A stretch of DNA of 64,000 bases from positions 1-64,000 of the forward strand of contig NZ_JACVHF010000004.1 of the NCBI RefSeq assembly GCF_014502795.1. The letters are read 5' to 3'. The DNA is from Heliobacterium chlorum (GTDB lineage Bacteria; Bacillota; Desulfitobacteriia; Heliobacteriales; Heliobacteriaceae). Positions 1-9,002 of this stretch are shown here, in pieces. Under the pieces are notes generated by a model. The model made no database searches, was not told the DNA's origin, and was given only the letters and a program-made list of their open reading frames with translations. The stretch's first letter is position 1; every line of letters begins with the position of its first letter. A program made the translations under genes and the position numbers.

Positions 1-207
<207 letters not shown>

Positions 208-248
208 AACTGCTTTACGATACTTCTGTTCAGTTTTGATGGAATGCG

Positions 249-281
249 AAAGCCTACTGCAAAAATGCGGTAGGCTTTTTT
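249..281 (+). terminator. Terminator of the rRNA operon
   Basis: A 9-bp stem (AAAGCCTAC paired with GTAGGCTTT) is followed by a T-run, about 40 nt after the 23S end. It closes the rRNA transcript. Confidence 0.85.
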
Positions 282-307
282 GTCGCTGTTTTTTAGAAGT
301 GTAAGGT

Positions 308-1393
308 CTAGCGGTTCTCTTCGAACGACAACAAACCAAGAATCGTAGACTTGTTATGTATGATAATCTCACCGTTTTTCCGGGACGCTATTTCGCCGAT
401 GGATAAGGCACCTTCCACCGGGTATTTTAGGTATGCTTGAATATTGCTTAACTCGGAGTCAAAGCGTTCCTCTAGGAACATGGCCCGGGAAATGCAGTCG
501 AAAAGCAGAGGCCGATATTTGGCGGGCGCCCGTTTCGCACAATATTCCGCGATCTGTATGGAAGAAGCCAACAAGGTATTTGCGTTCCCCTTCAATACGT
601 AGACTTGACTGCCTTTAGGAATATCGGCGATACAGACAATTTCATCATTGTCGTTTACACCGATGGGATCTCTTACGACGATTTCGAAATGGCCTTTTTC
701 TTGGATGCCAAAAGGATGATCTTTAGCAAAACTAAAAAAGTCCTCTTTGCTGATTCTCAGATTCTCTTCTTGTTCGATGATGTCTTTATACACATCAAAG
801 GCGTTTTGGTAGTCAATCTCCGCTAAGGTATTCCCGTTCGATTGTGTAATGGTAAAGGGTCCGTCCATTTTTCTCCAACCATGCTCAACGGCAAGTTCTG
901 TAGATCCTTTGACGATACAAATATAGAGGACATCTTTATAGATCCCTTTGTGGTCATAGATGCACGGTCTATGCTGTAGGTCGTAATGTCCCGCCCCGCC
1001 ACCGATATAGGTCACATTGCTTCCAACTTTATTGTAGACGGTATCGGTTAAATCTTTGAATTTGCTGGAGAGGCCATCGACGAGAACTAGTGCTGTCGTG
1101 TTTTCTAAGTCTTTTGGATCTAGATTAAAACGCATTAAGAAGGGAAGGACAATGGAGCAATAGAGTGGCTCATACTTCTGAACGATAAAGCCTTCTCTCT
1201 CCATCTTGTTTCCCGAGAGGAGCGCTGCGTAGACACCACCGAAAAATTGCATGTTTTTGCTGTTCATCAAATTGATTAATTCGGGCACATGGTGAGACGA
1301 CTTATCTGCCGTCAGGATCATTAATTGTTCTGATGGTAAAATATCTAGTTGAGCGATATAATCTGCTAGCTCTCGAAAGGTTCTTTTGTACAT
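308..1393 (-). CDS. FIST domain sensory protein
   Basis: A 361-aa soluble protein that resembles the FIST_N plus FIST_C architecture. The motifs LVLVDGLSS and YIGGGAGHYD (around residues 100-140) match those of the second FIST protein at 22140 (LVLVDGLSM, FVGGSAGDD). FIST domains are thought to bind small ligands such as amino acids and to feed chemotaxis or two-component pathways. Here no kinase or cyclase domain is fused and no partner is adjacent. The ATG at 1393 follows an AAGGAGGG ribosome-binding site with 7-nt spacing. There are no membrane segments. The gene is monocistronic and converges on the rRNA operon. The ligand is unknown. Confidence 0.8.
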   Translation of the reverse strand: MYKRTFRELADYIAQLDILPSEQLMILTADKSSHHVPELINLMNSKNMQFFGGVYAALLSGNKMEREGFIVQKYEPLYCSIVLPFLMRFNLDPKDLENTTALVLVDGLSSKFKDLTDTVYNKVGSNVTYIGGGAGHYDLQHRPCIYDHKGIYKDVLYICIVKGSTELAVEHGWRKMDGPFTITQSNGNTLAEIDYQNAFDVYKDIIEQEENLRISKEDFFSFAKDHPFGIQEKGHFEIVVRDPIGVNDNDEIVCIADIPKGSQVYVLKGNANTLLASSIQIAEYCAKRAPAKYRPLLFDCISRAMFLEERFDSELSNIQAYLKYPVEGALSIGEIASRKNGEIIIHNKSTILGLLSFEENR

Positions 1394-1877
1394 CTTTTGC
1401 CCTCCTTTTCGAGGTTGATCGTATCATCTCAGATGGAAAAAGGCAATTGAAAAGCAAGACGACTTACGGTTCTAAAGGAGCAATCGGTCCGAGTCAAAAG
1501 TGAGACACCAAAGAGGGAAGGTCTAACTCTGTCGATAATAGAGGGAGCACTCCGGTTATAACGGTGATTCCCAAAAGTTATAATAAGATTGCAGGAAATA
1601 GATAAAATGCATAGAAATGATATTCGTGAAAAGGCAAACAAACGCAAGGAGGTTAGAGTGAAATAAACTCCTTCCCTCAAGGGTACAGGTTTTAGTGGAT
1701 TGTGTAGATAAGGGCCTGCGATGGTTCAGTACTCAGTACATTGGTGTAAAGTAACGGAAGATACCATAGTGATCGAGCTTTTAGGTCAAACTATAAGTGT
1801 CACAAGTTAGTTGTACAAGCCGGTAGCGTTACTGGTTGTTCCAAACGACAGAATTTGACGATCAACAGGGGGTAGCT
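1394..1877. other. Intergenic region, divergent upstream regions
   Basis: Carries the upstream regions of the FIST gene (minus) and the dehydrogenase (plus). I see no convincing RNA gene. A 29-codon reading frame at 1721-1810 with a weak AGGG ahead of its ATG is possible but unsupported. An open frame on the minus strand near 1429-1680 has no ribosome-binding site and looks fortuitous. Confidence 0.5.
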
Positions 1878-2834
1878 ATGAAAAAGACAGTATTTCTCAA
1901 CGCAGCTAAAGTTGACTTCGATAATAAGCTCGACTTTTCACCGATCTCAAATATCACCGACTTGACGAGATATGATGATAGCAACGACGAGGAAATCATT
2001 GAACGGGTAAAAGATCAGACGATTGTTATCACGAAGGAACTGCCAGTCGGAAGAGGTTTGATAGAGAAATTCCCACCCTCTGTAAAGTTTATCGCAGAGG
2101 CCGGGACTGGCTATAACAATATTGACATTGCGGCGGCGAAAGAAAAGGGCATCGCTGTATGCAATATTCCCGGCTATAGCACGGAGGCCGTGGCGCAGTT
2201 GGCTATCGCCTTTATTTTGAATTTGAGTTCCTCTTTGCATCGCCAACAAGTCATGATTAAGCAAGACGATTACAGCAATTTTACGAAACACCTGCAGGTA
2301 CCCCACTTTGAGGTGCAAAATAAAACACTCGGTATCATTGGCAGCGGAAGCATTGGGCAGCAAGTGATGAAAGTGGCTCTAGCCCTTGGGATGAATGTCC
2401 TCGTGTACAATCGGACACCGAAAACATGGGAGGATCCCAAGGTTCGCACGGCCAGCCTGGAGGAATTGTTAAAAGAAAGTGATTATATCTCCCTCCATTG
2501 CCCTCTGACCGCCGATACTAGACACATCATCAATAAAGAGCGGTTAAACCTGATGAAGCCCTCTGCCTACATCATCAACACATCCCGCGGTCCCTTGATT
2601 AAAGAAACGGATCTGATTGAGGCGTTGCAAACTGGAAAAATTGCCGGTGCAGCTCTGGATGTGCAGGATCCAGAACCACCGGAGCTGAACAATCCCTTAT
2701 TCACGATGGAGAACGTAATCCTCACACCCCATATCGGTTGGAAGTGTTTGGAGTCGAGGCAAAGACTGATTCAGCTATTGGCCGGAAATATTGAAGGTTT
2801 CATTCAAGGAAACGCGATCAACATCGTGAGTTAA
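1878..2834 (+). CDS. D-isomer specific 2-hydroxyacid dehydrogenase
   Basis: A 318-aa NAD-dependent dehydrogenase of the D-lactate/glycerate dehydrogenase family, which reduces 2-oxoacids to D-2-hydroxyacids. The Rossmann motif GIIGSGSIGQQV lies near residue 155. Family signatures follow in order: NTSRGPLI with the substrate Arg, ALDVQDPEPP with the catalytic Glu, and LTPHIGW with the catalytic His. The start is the ATG at 1878 behind AGGGGG rather than a frame-open codon further upstream. The length is typical. Substrate cannot be decided from sequence; glycerate or hydroxypyruvate is possible. It stands alone and ends at a strong terminator. Confidence 0.88.
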   Translation: MKKTVFLNAAKVDFDNKLDFSPISNITDLTRYDDSNDEEIIERVKDQTIVITKELPVGRGLIEKFPPSVKFIAEAGTGYNNIDIAAAKEKGIAVCNIPGYSTEAVAQLAIAFILNLSSSLHRQQVMIKQDDYSNFTKHLQVPHFEVQNKTLGIIGSGSIGQQVMKVALALGMNVLVYNRTPKTWEDPKVRTASLEELLKESDYISLHCPLTADTRHIINKERLNLMKPSAYIINTSRGPLIKETDLIEALQTGKIAGAALDVQDPEPPELNNPLFTMENVILTPHIGWKCLESRQRLIQLLAGNIEGFIQGNAINIVS

Positions 2835-2837
2835 TAC

Positions 2838-2887
2838 AAAAAACCCTTCACCACTTCCGATAGGAAATAAAGGTGAAGGGTTTTGTA
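2838..2887. terminator. Bidirectional terminator between convergent genes
   Basis: A 13-bp stem (AAAACCCTTCACC with GGTGAAGGGTTTT) has A-rich and T-rich flanks, so it can stop transcription from both sides. Confidence 0.88.
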
Positions 2888-2901
2888 TTTATCGCCCTAG
2901 C

Positions 2902-3774
2902 TTAGCCTTGTTTGTTCTCCGTCGAATCATCACCGGTATTCGGTTCGACTCCAACAGCAACTTCCGCAACGGTTTCCGCATTTGCTTCGGCACTGGTGTT
3001 TTCACCTACTTGTTCGCCCGTAGATGCCTCCACAGACGGAGTTTCTTGGGCTGCTGTTTCTTGTTCCGTAGCGGTTACAGCGACAGTCTGTTTCTTTATT
3101 TGGGAGATGGCCACACTGATGCCGCCGATAATCAGCAGACCGGCAACCCCCAGGAGAGAGATGGTCGTGGTATTATACTGTTCGGCTACGATGTTGATTT
3201 GATTCACTTGACCCGGTTGAAGAAGCCAAGTCAGTTCTTTCCCGTTTTTAGCGATAGTCGTTGCATTATGCTTGGCCGCTGAGACCGGGAGATCGACCGT
3301 CAGAGTCAACTTCACCTGTTTCAAGGCCGCTTGGAGCAATGGATTGACTTTGTCATTGCCTGTGAAGCTAAGGTCGGATAGGTCAATCGCTGTATTCAGT
3401 GTGTATGTATTTTTCAAATAGGACGACTTCTGGGTGAAACCTTCACCGATTTTCCCGAGGAAAAGATCGCTAGAAGACTCCTTGGCAATACTTTTAACTT
3501 GTTTGGAGGCTTGAAAACCAACCATACCATCCTGTTCTAAACTGGTGACGGTAAAGCCTGATTGCTCTGCATTGGCTTTTAAGTCGTCCAGGGGATTATA
3601 CCCACCGTCTCCACCCAGTAAAGAGGGTTTCACAAGAATGGAGTAGCCGAGGTCCCCGCTGCCGTCGGGATTCACCTTCACATGAATATCCGACTGGACG
3701 CAGCCAACCAGGAATACGGTACAAAGGACAATCAGTATAATTGCTTGTAAAACGCGATGTTTCGTCCCTCGCAC
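2902..3774 (-). CDS. LppM-like (DUF3153-type) lipoprotein
   Basis: A 290-aa lipoprotein with a basic N-terminus, a hydrophobic stretch and the lipobox LVGC. After the acylated Cys comes QSDIHVKVNPDGSGDL, which resembles the start of LppM/DUF3153 proteins. A second hydrophobic helix near residues 210-230 (SLLGVAGLLIIGGISVA) is followed by a low-complexity Glu/Ala/Thr-rich tail that should then be cytoplasmic. The start is a GTG at 3774, because a strong AAAGGAGGTGAGA sits directly ahead of it; an ATG 48 nt upstream lacks one. Function is unknown; a role at the envelope is inferred. Confidence 0.7.
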   Translation of the reverse strand: MRGTKHRVLQAIILIVLCTVFLVGCVQSDIHVKVNPDGSGDLGYSILVKPSLLGGDGGYNPLDDLKANAEQSGFTVTSLEQDGMVGFQASKQVKSIAKESSSDLFLGKIGEGFTQKSSYLKNTYTLNTAIDLSDLSFTGNDKVNPLLQAALKQVKLTLTVDLPVSAAKHNATTIAKNGKELTWLLQPGQVNQINIVAEQYNTTTISLLGVAGLLIIGGISVAISQIKKQTVAVTATEQETAAQETPSVEASTGEQVGENTSAEANAETVAEVAVGVEPNTGDDSTENKQG

Positions 3775-4118
3775 ACTCTCACCTCCTTTAATTATTTGTA
3801 ATAAATTTATACGCGTACACATAAAGAAAAATGAGTTAAATATAAAGAAATATACTATTCGACAAAATTATAGTAAATCTGTAAGCATGTCCTCTTTTGT
3901 GATAGTATCCTTGCAGATATTTATAAATGGGTGCCTTTTTTCGAAATTTTGTGCGGGAGCGTAAAAAAAGATAAATGCATATGCAACAATATTTCCTGAT
4001 TCTTGGAATATTTTTACTAGTTTCCGTATAAACGTGTTATGAGAAGGGAAGACAGGCGTCCTGATCATACCCTTTCGGGATCTCTCAAAATTAAATTGTT
4101 GGAGGTGATGCGTGGGCG

Positions 4119-4673
4119 ATGAGTAATTATGGTGAAGAACCTCGCGATGAGCGTGAACCTGTACAGTCGGTGAATAAGAACCGGGCACTCCTGATTTTTG
4201 TGCTCGTTGTTTTGATCATGACGTCCAGTATTCTTACGCTCATGGAGAACAACACTCAGACGATCAAGTTCAATGAGTATGTCAGCCTGTACAATGAAAC
4301 GGTAAAGGATATTACCGAACAGGCCATGACAGGACTTTCCTTGACCAAAGGGTATGCCGAGGGCTACTCGGAGGTATGGAGCAACGCCATAAAAACGGCG
4401 GAATTGGACATTGATTTCGAGAAGATCAAGGAGTCCACTGCGAAGGATAACGTCCTCGTGGAAATGGCCCATGCGAAAGACAGAATCGATGAAAAAATGA
4501 AGAAGTTGAAGAACCACCCCAAGGAATGCAAAGAAGCGTATGACACCTTACAGGCGTTATACGATAAATATTGCTCCATCTATGTACAGGCACAAACAGT
4601 GAATCAAGTGTCTTCTGATTTTTCGATGACGCTTGAGAACATTAAATCGTCTAAGCCTGCGGAAAAACACTGA
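4119..4673 (+). CDS. Membrane-anchored protein of unknown function
   Basis: A 184-aa protein with a charged cytoplasmic N-terminus, one membrane helix at about residues 23-42 (ALLIFVLVVLIMTSSILTL) and a mostly helical, charged extracytoplasmic part with coiled-coil character (KDRIDEKMKKLKNHPKECKE). I do not recognise a family. The ATG at 4119 is preceded by GGAGGTG at 4101-4107, an 11-nt spacing. It is monocistronic between a divergent lipoprotein gene and a terminator. Confidence 0.7.
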   Translation: MSNYGEEPRDEREPVQSVNKNRALLIFVLVVLIMTSSILTLMENNTQTIKFNEYVSLYNETVKDITEQAMTGLSLTKGYAEGYSEVWSNAIKTAELDIDFEKIKESTAKDNVLVEMAHAKDRIDEKMKKLKNHPKECKEAYDTLQALYDKYCSIYVQAQTVNQVSSDFSMTLENIKSSKPAEKH

Positions 4674-4737
4674 TTCCATCGTATCTGGATGGGATTCCCG
4701 ATTTGGCGCGGTGCGATCACACGTGGCTTCAGAAAAC

Positions 4738-4785
4738 AGAAGAGGGGATTCTCCATACACGATGGAGAATCCCCTCTTCTTATCT
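4738..4785. terminator. Strong bidirectional terminator
   Basis: An 18-bp near-perfect stem (GAAGAGGGGATTCTCCAT and its complement) followed by TTCTTATCTTTT. It ends the 4119 gene and lies beyond the end of the convergent helicase gene. Confidence 0.88.
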
Positions 4786-4874
4786 TTTATCCCCAAAGCG
4801 ATCGTCATAATAGCTTAAGACCTAAAGGGCCATTAACGTTTTTTTAGGCACTGAAACATGTTGAAAGGCTCAGT

Positions 4875-7109
4875 CTAGCCGGGAAAAAAGGGACTCTTTT
4901 CGCCAGTGTGATAGATATGCAACCGGTGAAGTGCCCGGGTGCATGCGACATACATCAGTCGCCGATCAAAATCATTCCCATAAGTTTTTTTATCCGCCCC
5001 GTATAGCAGAACTACGTCAAACTCAAGTCCCTTCGCCGTATGAGCGGAAATGATCTGAATGCCCTTTTCCAAGGTTCCTTCGTGAGGACGGATCAGTCGA
5101 AGGGGGGCTTTGCGAGAAAGCCTGTGGTAGACTTGCTCTGCTTGCATCTGGCTTTTACAGATAATCGCCACTGAAGAAAAGCCTTGCTGGATAAAAGATG
5201 TCGCCTCCTGGAGAACGGCTTCGTCCATTTCGCCCATACTCGGAAAAGGAACTACGTGGGGTTCAGCTTCGTGACGTTGAAAGGCCAGGCTATCTTCGTC
5301 GGTCCCTAGCACATGCCTGGCAAATCGATTGATTTCGTAAGAGGAACGGTATCCCTTGCGGAGAAACAGCTTGATTGTTTTTGCCACTCCGAGGATCTGG
5401 ATCACATCATCATAGATGGTTTCGTCAACCTGTCGCTCTAGGCTCTGGTGGTAATCGCCAAGGACCGTATACTTGACGTCTTTGAATAATATTTTGAACA
5501 CTTCGTAGTGTATAGGGGTGTAATCTTGTGCTTCGTCAATGACCACTTGTTTGATGTCGGAAAAAAGATGAGATCCCTCGACACGAAGTTTTAGATACAG
5601 CAGGGGAGCACAATCTTCATAACGGACCTGCCCGTTTTTTAAGGCCTCTGCAGTCGCAGTGATGATCCTTTCGATGTCACGTGGGAGGTTCAGGCCTCGT
5701 GCCAGGGAAAAAAACAATTTTGGCTGTAAGAAAAGCTGTTGATAAAGCTTGTGGTAGTCAATGCGAGTGAACGCGCGCAGACGTTCTCGAAAGGCTTTCG
5801 CTTCTTTCATCGACAGCAGTCGGCTAAAAGGTTTTATCTCTAACTCATGGCCTTCGCTCGTTGCGACGATAGCTTCTAGTTTCTTCAGTCGCTCTTTTTG
5901 CACTGGGTGAATTTTATCCAGTATGGTCTTTTCCATGCGTGCCAGTCGAATGGCCATGGGCATGCCAATTTTGTCGTTTAAAAATCGGTTTTTCAACTGT
6001 TGTCGAGTTTCTACGACAACACCGTTATAATAAACGTCTTGGAACGGGATGAGGCGATGTTCATAGTACCGAATTAATCGTTCGAGGAGAGTCACAAAAG
6101 CTTGAGAGCCTTTAAACTGATAGGCATCGGTTCGTTCGTTACGTTCTGACTCCGTTTGGCTTTGGATTATAGCTTCCAGATGAGAAGACCGGGTTTCTAA
6201 CTGAACAGAACCGGCAAAGAAGTCGCCGGCTATATCGTCAAAGGTGGTTTGTACCACGTTTTCTTCCCCGAGATCAGGCAGGACCTGTGAGATATACTTG
6301 TTGAATAGGGCGTTCGGGGAGAGGATGAGGATGTTATGGGAAGCGAGATTGGATTTCAACCCGTCATAGAGTAAAAAAGCGATGCGGTGCAATGCCACAG
6401 AGGTCTTCCCACTGCCAGCCACACCTTGTACGATCAACAGGTCGTTCTCCCGGTCCCGGATAATGGTATCCTGTTCTTTTTGAATCGTCTCGACGATGTT
6501 CTTCATTTTCGCCGAAGCATTCTGACTCAATATATCTTGTAGAAATTCGTCGTTGATGAGGATATTGCAGTCGAAGAAATAAACAAGTTCGGACCGTTGA
6601 ATCTTATACTGCCGTTTTCGTTGGACATCACCGGCGACCAAACCCAAGGGGGCCTGATAGGCGGCTAGTCCCAGTTCATAACGATAAAAGATGCTGGAGA
6701 TAGGAGCACGCCAGTCGTAAACAAGGACCTGTTGGGTCGCAGAATCGATCACTGTGTGTAGTCCCACATAAATGGGCTCGACGAGGTCGTATCCGTCTTC
6801 TTTGAAATCGAAGCGGCCGAAGTAGGGTTTGTCGATAATTTTCTTGTATTTCTTCACCTGCTGCAATGTGTTGTAGTAGGAACCAGTCTGATGATTCACC
6901 TCGAAAAGATATTGATTCATCTCGGTCAGTCGGGTGAAGTCTCTTCCGGAATGGCCTGTATTCTCCCACATGTCCCGCCTGGATTCGATGACTTTTCGCT
7001 TTTTATCGGATAGCTTCTCTTGTTCTGTCAGCAACTCTTTTTGAATGACCGACAGTGTGCTTTTCAGATATTCCCGTTCTTCGAGAAGTTCCTGTGGATA
7101 GCGATCCAT
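4875..7109 (-). CDS. helD: HelD-type superfamily 1 helicase/RNA polymerase recycling ATPase
   Basis: A 744-aa UvrD/Rep-like ATPase. The N-terminal ~90 residues form a charged coiled coil (QKELLTEQEKLSDKKRK), as in HelD proteins that insert into RNA polymerase. Walker A GVAGSGKTSVALHR is near residue 237. Later motifs are IDEAQDYT (Walker B), LGDYHQSL (motif III), GYRSSYEI (motif IV) and SAHTAKGLEFDVVLL with YVACTRAL (motifs V and VI). HelD releases stalled RNA polymerase from DNA using ATP. The ATG at 7109 follows GGAGGT with 6-nt spacing; a frame-open codon 18 nt upstream is not preferred. No operon partners. Confidence 0.85.
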   Translation of the reverse strand: MDRYPQELLEEREYLKSTLSVIQKELLTEQEKLSDKKRKVIESRRDMWENTGHSGRDFTRLTEMNQYLFEVNHQTGSYYNTLQQVKKYKKIIDKPYFGRFDFKEDGYDLVEPIYVGLHTVIDSATQQVLVYDWRAPISSIFYRYELGLAAYQAPLGLVAGDVQRKRQYKIQRSELVYFFDCNILINDEFLQDILSQNASAKMKNIVETIQKEQDTIIRDRENDLLIVQGVAGSGKTSVALHRIAFLLYDGLKSNLASHNILILSPNALFNKYISQVLPDLGEENVVQTTFDDIAGDFFAGSVQLETRSSHLEAIIQSQTESERNERTDAYQFKGSQAFVTLLERLIRYYEHRLIPFQDVYYNGVVVETRQQLKNRFLNDKIGMPMAIRLARMEKTILDKIHPVQKERLKKLEAIVATSEGHELEIKPFSRLLSMKEAKAFRERLRAFTRIDYHKLYQQLFLQPKLFFSLARGLNLPRDIERIITATAEALKNGQVRYEDCAPLLYLKLRVEGSHLFSDIKQVVIDEAQDYTPIHYEVFKILFKDVKYTVLGDYHQSLERQVDETIYDDVIQILGVAKTIKLFLRKGYRSSYEINRFARHVLGTDEDSLAFQRHEAEPHVVPFPSMGEMDEAVLQEATSFIQQGFSSVAIICKSQMQAEQVYHRLSRKAPLRLIRPHEGTLEKGIQIISAHTAKGLEFDVVLLYGADKKTYGNDFDRRLMYVACTRALHRLHIYHTGEKSPFFPG

Positions 7110-7139
7110 GAGAGTACCTCCATTCACAAAAAAAATCGC

Positions 7140-7168
7140 TTGACTTGACGCGGGAAACGTGTTACAAT
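7140..7168 (+). promoter_or_regulatory. Sigma-A promoter for a non-coding transcript
   Basis: TTGACT at 7140-7145 and TACAAT at 7163-7168 with exactly 17 bp between them. It reads away from helD toward a terminator at 7352-7385. Confidence 0.75.
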
Positions 7169-7174
7169 TATTTT

Positions 7175-7385
7175 GGGTAATACTAATGAGGCGGAAAACA
7201 ACGGTAGCTTTTTTATTATACGCTTGTTTTCAGCCTGAGTAAAGACTCACCTTTCTTCGTATAGAAAATAAAAATAGGTTTTGGGTTGAAGTTAAATCTC
7301 GTTCGCAATAGAAGAATCTAAGTGTAATAACGTAATACGTGAGAAAAAGGGGTCGGCCTACATGAGATTAGGTCGGCTCTTTTTT
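7175..7385 (+). ncRNA. Candidate structured RNA or leader ending at a terminator
   Basis: A ~210-nt segment lies between the promoter at 7140-7168 and a hairpin (7352-7360 with 7369-7377) followed by TTTTTT. It can form a 13-bp stem with one mismatch (AGGCGGAAAACAA with TTGTTTTCAGCCT). A small hairpin GAGT-AAAG-ACTC follows. A stretch near 7180-7197 (AATACTAATGAGGC) can also pair imperfectly with the 5' arm and loop of the terminator hairpin (GCCTACATGAGATT), so alternative folds are possible. No coding frame of note. It could be a free RNA or an attenuator for the MFS gene 170 nt downstream. I could not match it to a known RNA family. Confidence 0.5.
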
Positions 7386-7557
7386 AATTTTTACGGTTAC
7401 CGCTATACAAAGCCCTAGTCATGTGTATCTTCTCGACTGTTCGGTTTCACGAAGAGGATTAACGGAGTCCCTTTTCTCGCATATTAAGGCTGTTCTCAGA
7501 AAGGCTTCCGATAGAGATGATAGAAGAATGTAGATAAACGTAAAAAGAAGGATAAAG

Positions 7558-8715
7558 ATGACAGGTTCGACGCAGCAATTTTGGACCCTTCCCTTCCTCA
7601 CACTACTCGCAGCGACTACAGCCTTTACGGCTACCTATTATTTACTGCTTCCGGTCCTTCCCGTATACATGGATGAGTTGGGGGCGAACAAGCTCGACAT
7701 CGGTCTCATCATGGGCCTCTTTTTCTTTGGCTCCCTTTTTTTACGTGTGCTCGCAGGGATTTTGGGGGATCGGTACGGCCGTAAAGGGTTGCTCTGGTCT
7801 TGTGTGGCCCTTTCAGCGGCGACACCTCTCTTTTTTATCAAACCCTCCTTAGCTTACGTCGCCCTCATGCAACTGGTTTTTGGCTACACGATCGGTGTGT
7901 TCACGGTCTCTTCCATCTCGTTGTTGACGGAAAACGTAGATGGAGCCTTTTTAGGCAGGGCGGTTGGGATTCACAGCATCGCCTTGATCCTGGGGAAGGG
8001 ACTCATGCCGTCGCTGGGACTTTACCTGCATCGGGAGTTCGGGCTCTGGACAGTGGTTGGCCTTTCGGCGAGCTTCACTGTGTTGACGGCCCTCTTGCTT
8101 CCGCTGACGAGAGAAGAAAGGCAAGTACAAACGGAAGGGGAAAAGGAGACGCCTTTTCGGGACATCTTAAAAAACCCCTATGTGATCTACCCTGGGCTCA
8201 TTCTTTTCGTGATCACCTTTACCAACGGGACGATTATAACGATGTTGCCTCTGTTTGCCAAGGAAGTGCACATCTCAGGGTTTGAGTGGTTTTTTACGGT
8301 CAATGCGGGAGCGATCATCTTATCCAGATTGTTGATGCCCAAAATAATCTTTACAGACGAAGTGGGCATCGTCAAAATCGCCTTGGCATTTATTATCGTC
8401 TCTGTCTCAGCGCTAGGTTTTTCAAAGAGCTTGCCCTATTTGTTGACGCAGGCTTTTTTGTACGGCCTCGGCTTTGGCTTGATGTATCCGGCGCTCACGG
8501 TCATCGTGCTCCGGCAGACGCCGCCTTCGTCGAAAGGCAGCGCACTCGGTTTGTTTACGAGTTTTTTTGATATCGGTGTGACGGCAGGTTCCTTCTGGGC
8601 GGGGTTGAGTGAATTTTGGGGGTTCCAGAGGGTCTATCTGAGCGCCGCCATTCTGCCAATCGTCGGGTTTCTTCTCCTATCGCTAAAGACTACAAAAAAG
8701 TCCAATAGTTCGTGA
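7558..8715 (+). CDS. Major facilitator superfamily transporter
   Basis: A 385-aa integral membrane protein with about 12 hydrophobic helices. The MFS motif A appears as LGDRYGRKGLLW after helix 2. A charged central loop (LTREERQVQTEGEKE) separates the two halves. The family exchanges small solutes across the cytoplasmic membrane; this one resembles YfcJ/arabinose-efflux-like drug or sugar exporters, but substrate is not predictable. ATG at 7558 lies behind AAGAAGGA. The preceding ~170 nt connect it to the candidate attenuator. Confidence 0.82.
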   Translation: MTGSTQQFWTLPFLTLLAATTAFTATYYLLLPVLPVYMDELGANKLDIGLIMGLFFFGSLFLRVLAGILGDRYGRKGLLWSCVALSAATPLFFIKPSLAYVALMQLVFGYTIGVFTVSSISLLTENVDGAFLGRAVGIHSIALILGKGLMPSLGLYLHREFGLWTVVGLSASFTVLTALLLPLTREERQVQTEGEKETPFRDILKNPYVIYPGLILFVITFTNGTIITMLPLFAKEVHISGFEWFFTVNAGAIILSRLLMPKIIFTDEVGIVKIALAFIIVSVSALGFSKSLPYLLTQAFLYGLGFGLMYPALTVIVLRQTPPSSKGSALGLFTSFFDIGVTAGSFWAGLSEFWGFQRVYLSAAILPIVGFLLLSLKTTKKSNSS

Positions 8716-8867
8716 AATGATTGTCTTGTGAATAATTGCCATACATTACCAAAGGCGCTTGGGAAATGACCGATATGTTCGAACTCAAATCAAAAGGCAT
8801 TTAAGTAATAGTTGAGTTGCTATGTTGAGTTGCATTAATGTAGAAAGAGCAAAGTAATGAACCTCCG

Positions 8868-8905
8868 GTGAGGCTGTCGGATAATCGGCAGCCTTACCTT
8901 TTTAT
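8868..8905 (+). terminator. Terminator upstream of the methionine synthase region
   Basis: The stem AGGCTG (8871-8876) with CAGCCT (8889-8894), extended by TCGG/TCGG partial pairing, is followed by TTACCTTTTTATTTTT. It insulates the next promoter. Confidence 0.7.
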
Positions 8906-8926
8906 TTTTCTAGGTGATTTTCCTCT

Positions 8927-8955
8927 TTGCGCCAGCTTTCAAACAAGGATATAAT
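8927..8955 (+). promoter_or_regulatory. Sigma-A promoter for the methionine synthase operon
   Basis: TTGCGC at 8927-8932, 17-bp spacer, TATAAT at 8950-8955. The gene start is 47 nt downstream. Confidence 0.7.
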
Positions 8956-9002
8956 CTACAATGCAATATACAAATCGCACGGTAAGGTAAGGAGTGAGAC
9001 TG

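Noticed and set aside
1429-1680. 83-codon minus-strand frame
   Set aside because: No ribosome-binding site, Arg/Ser-rich, no recognisable motif.
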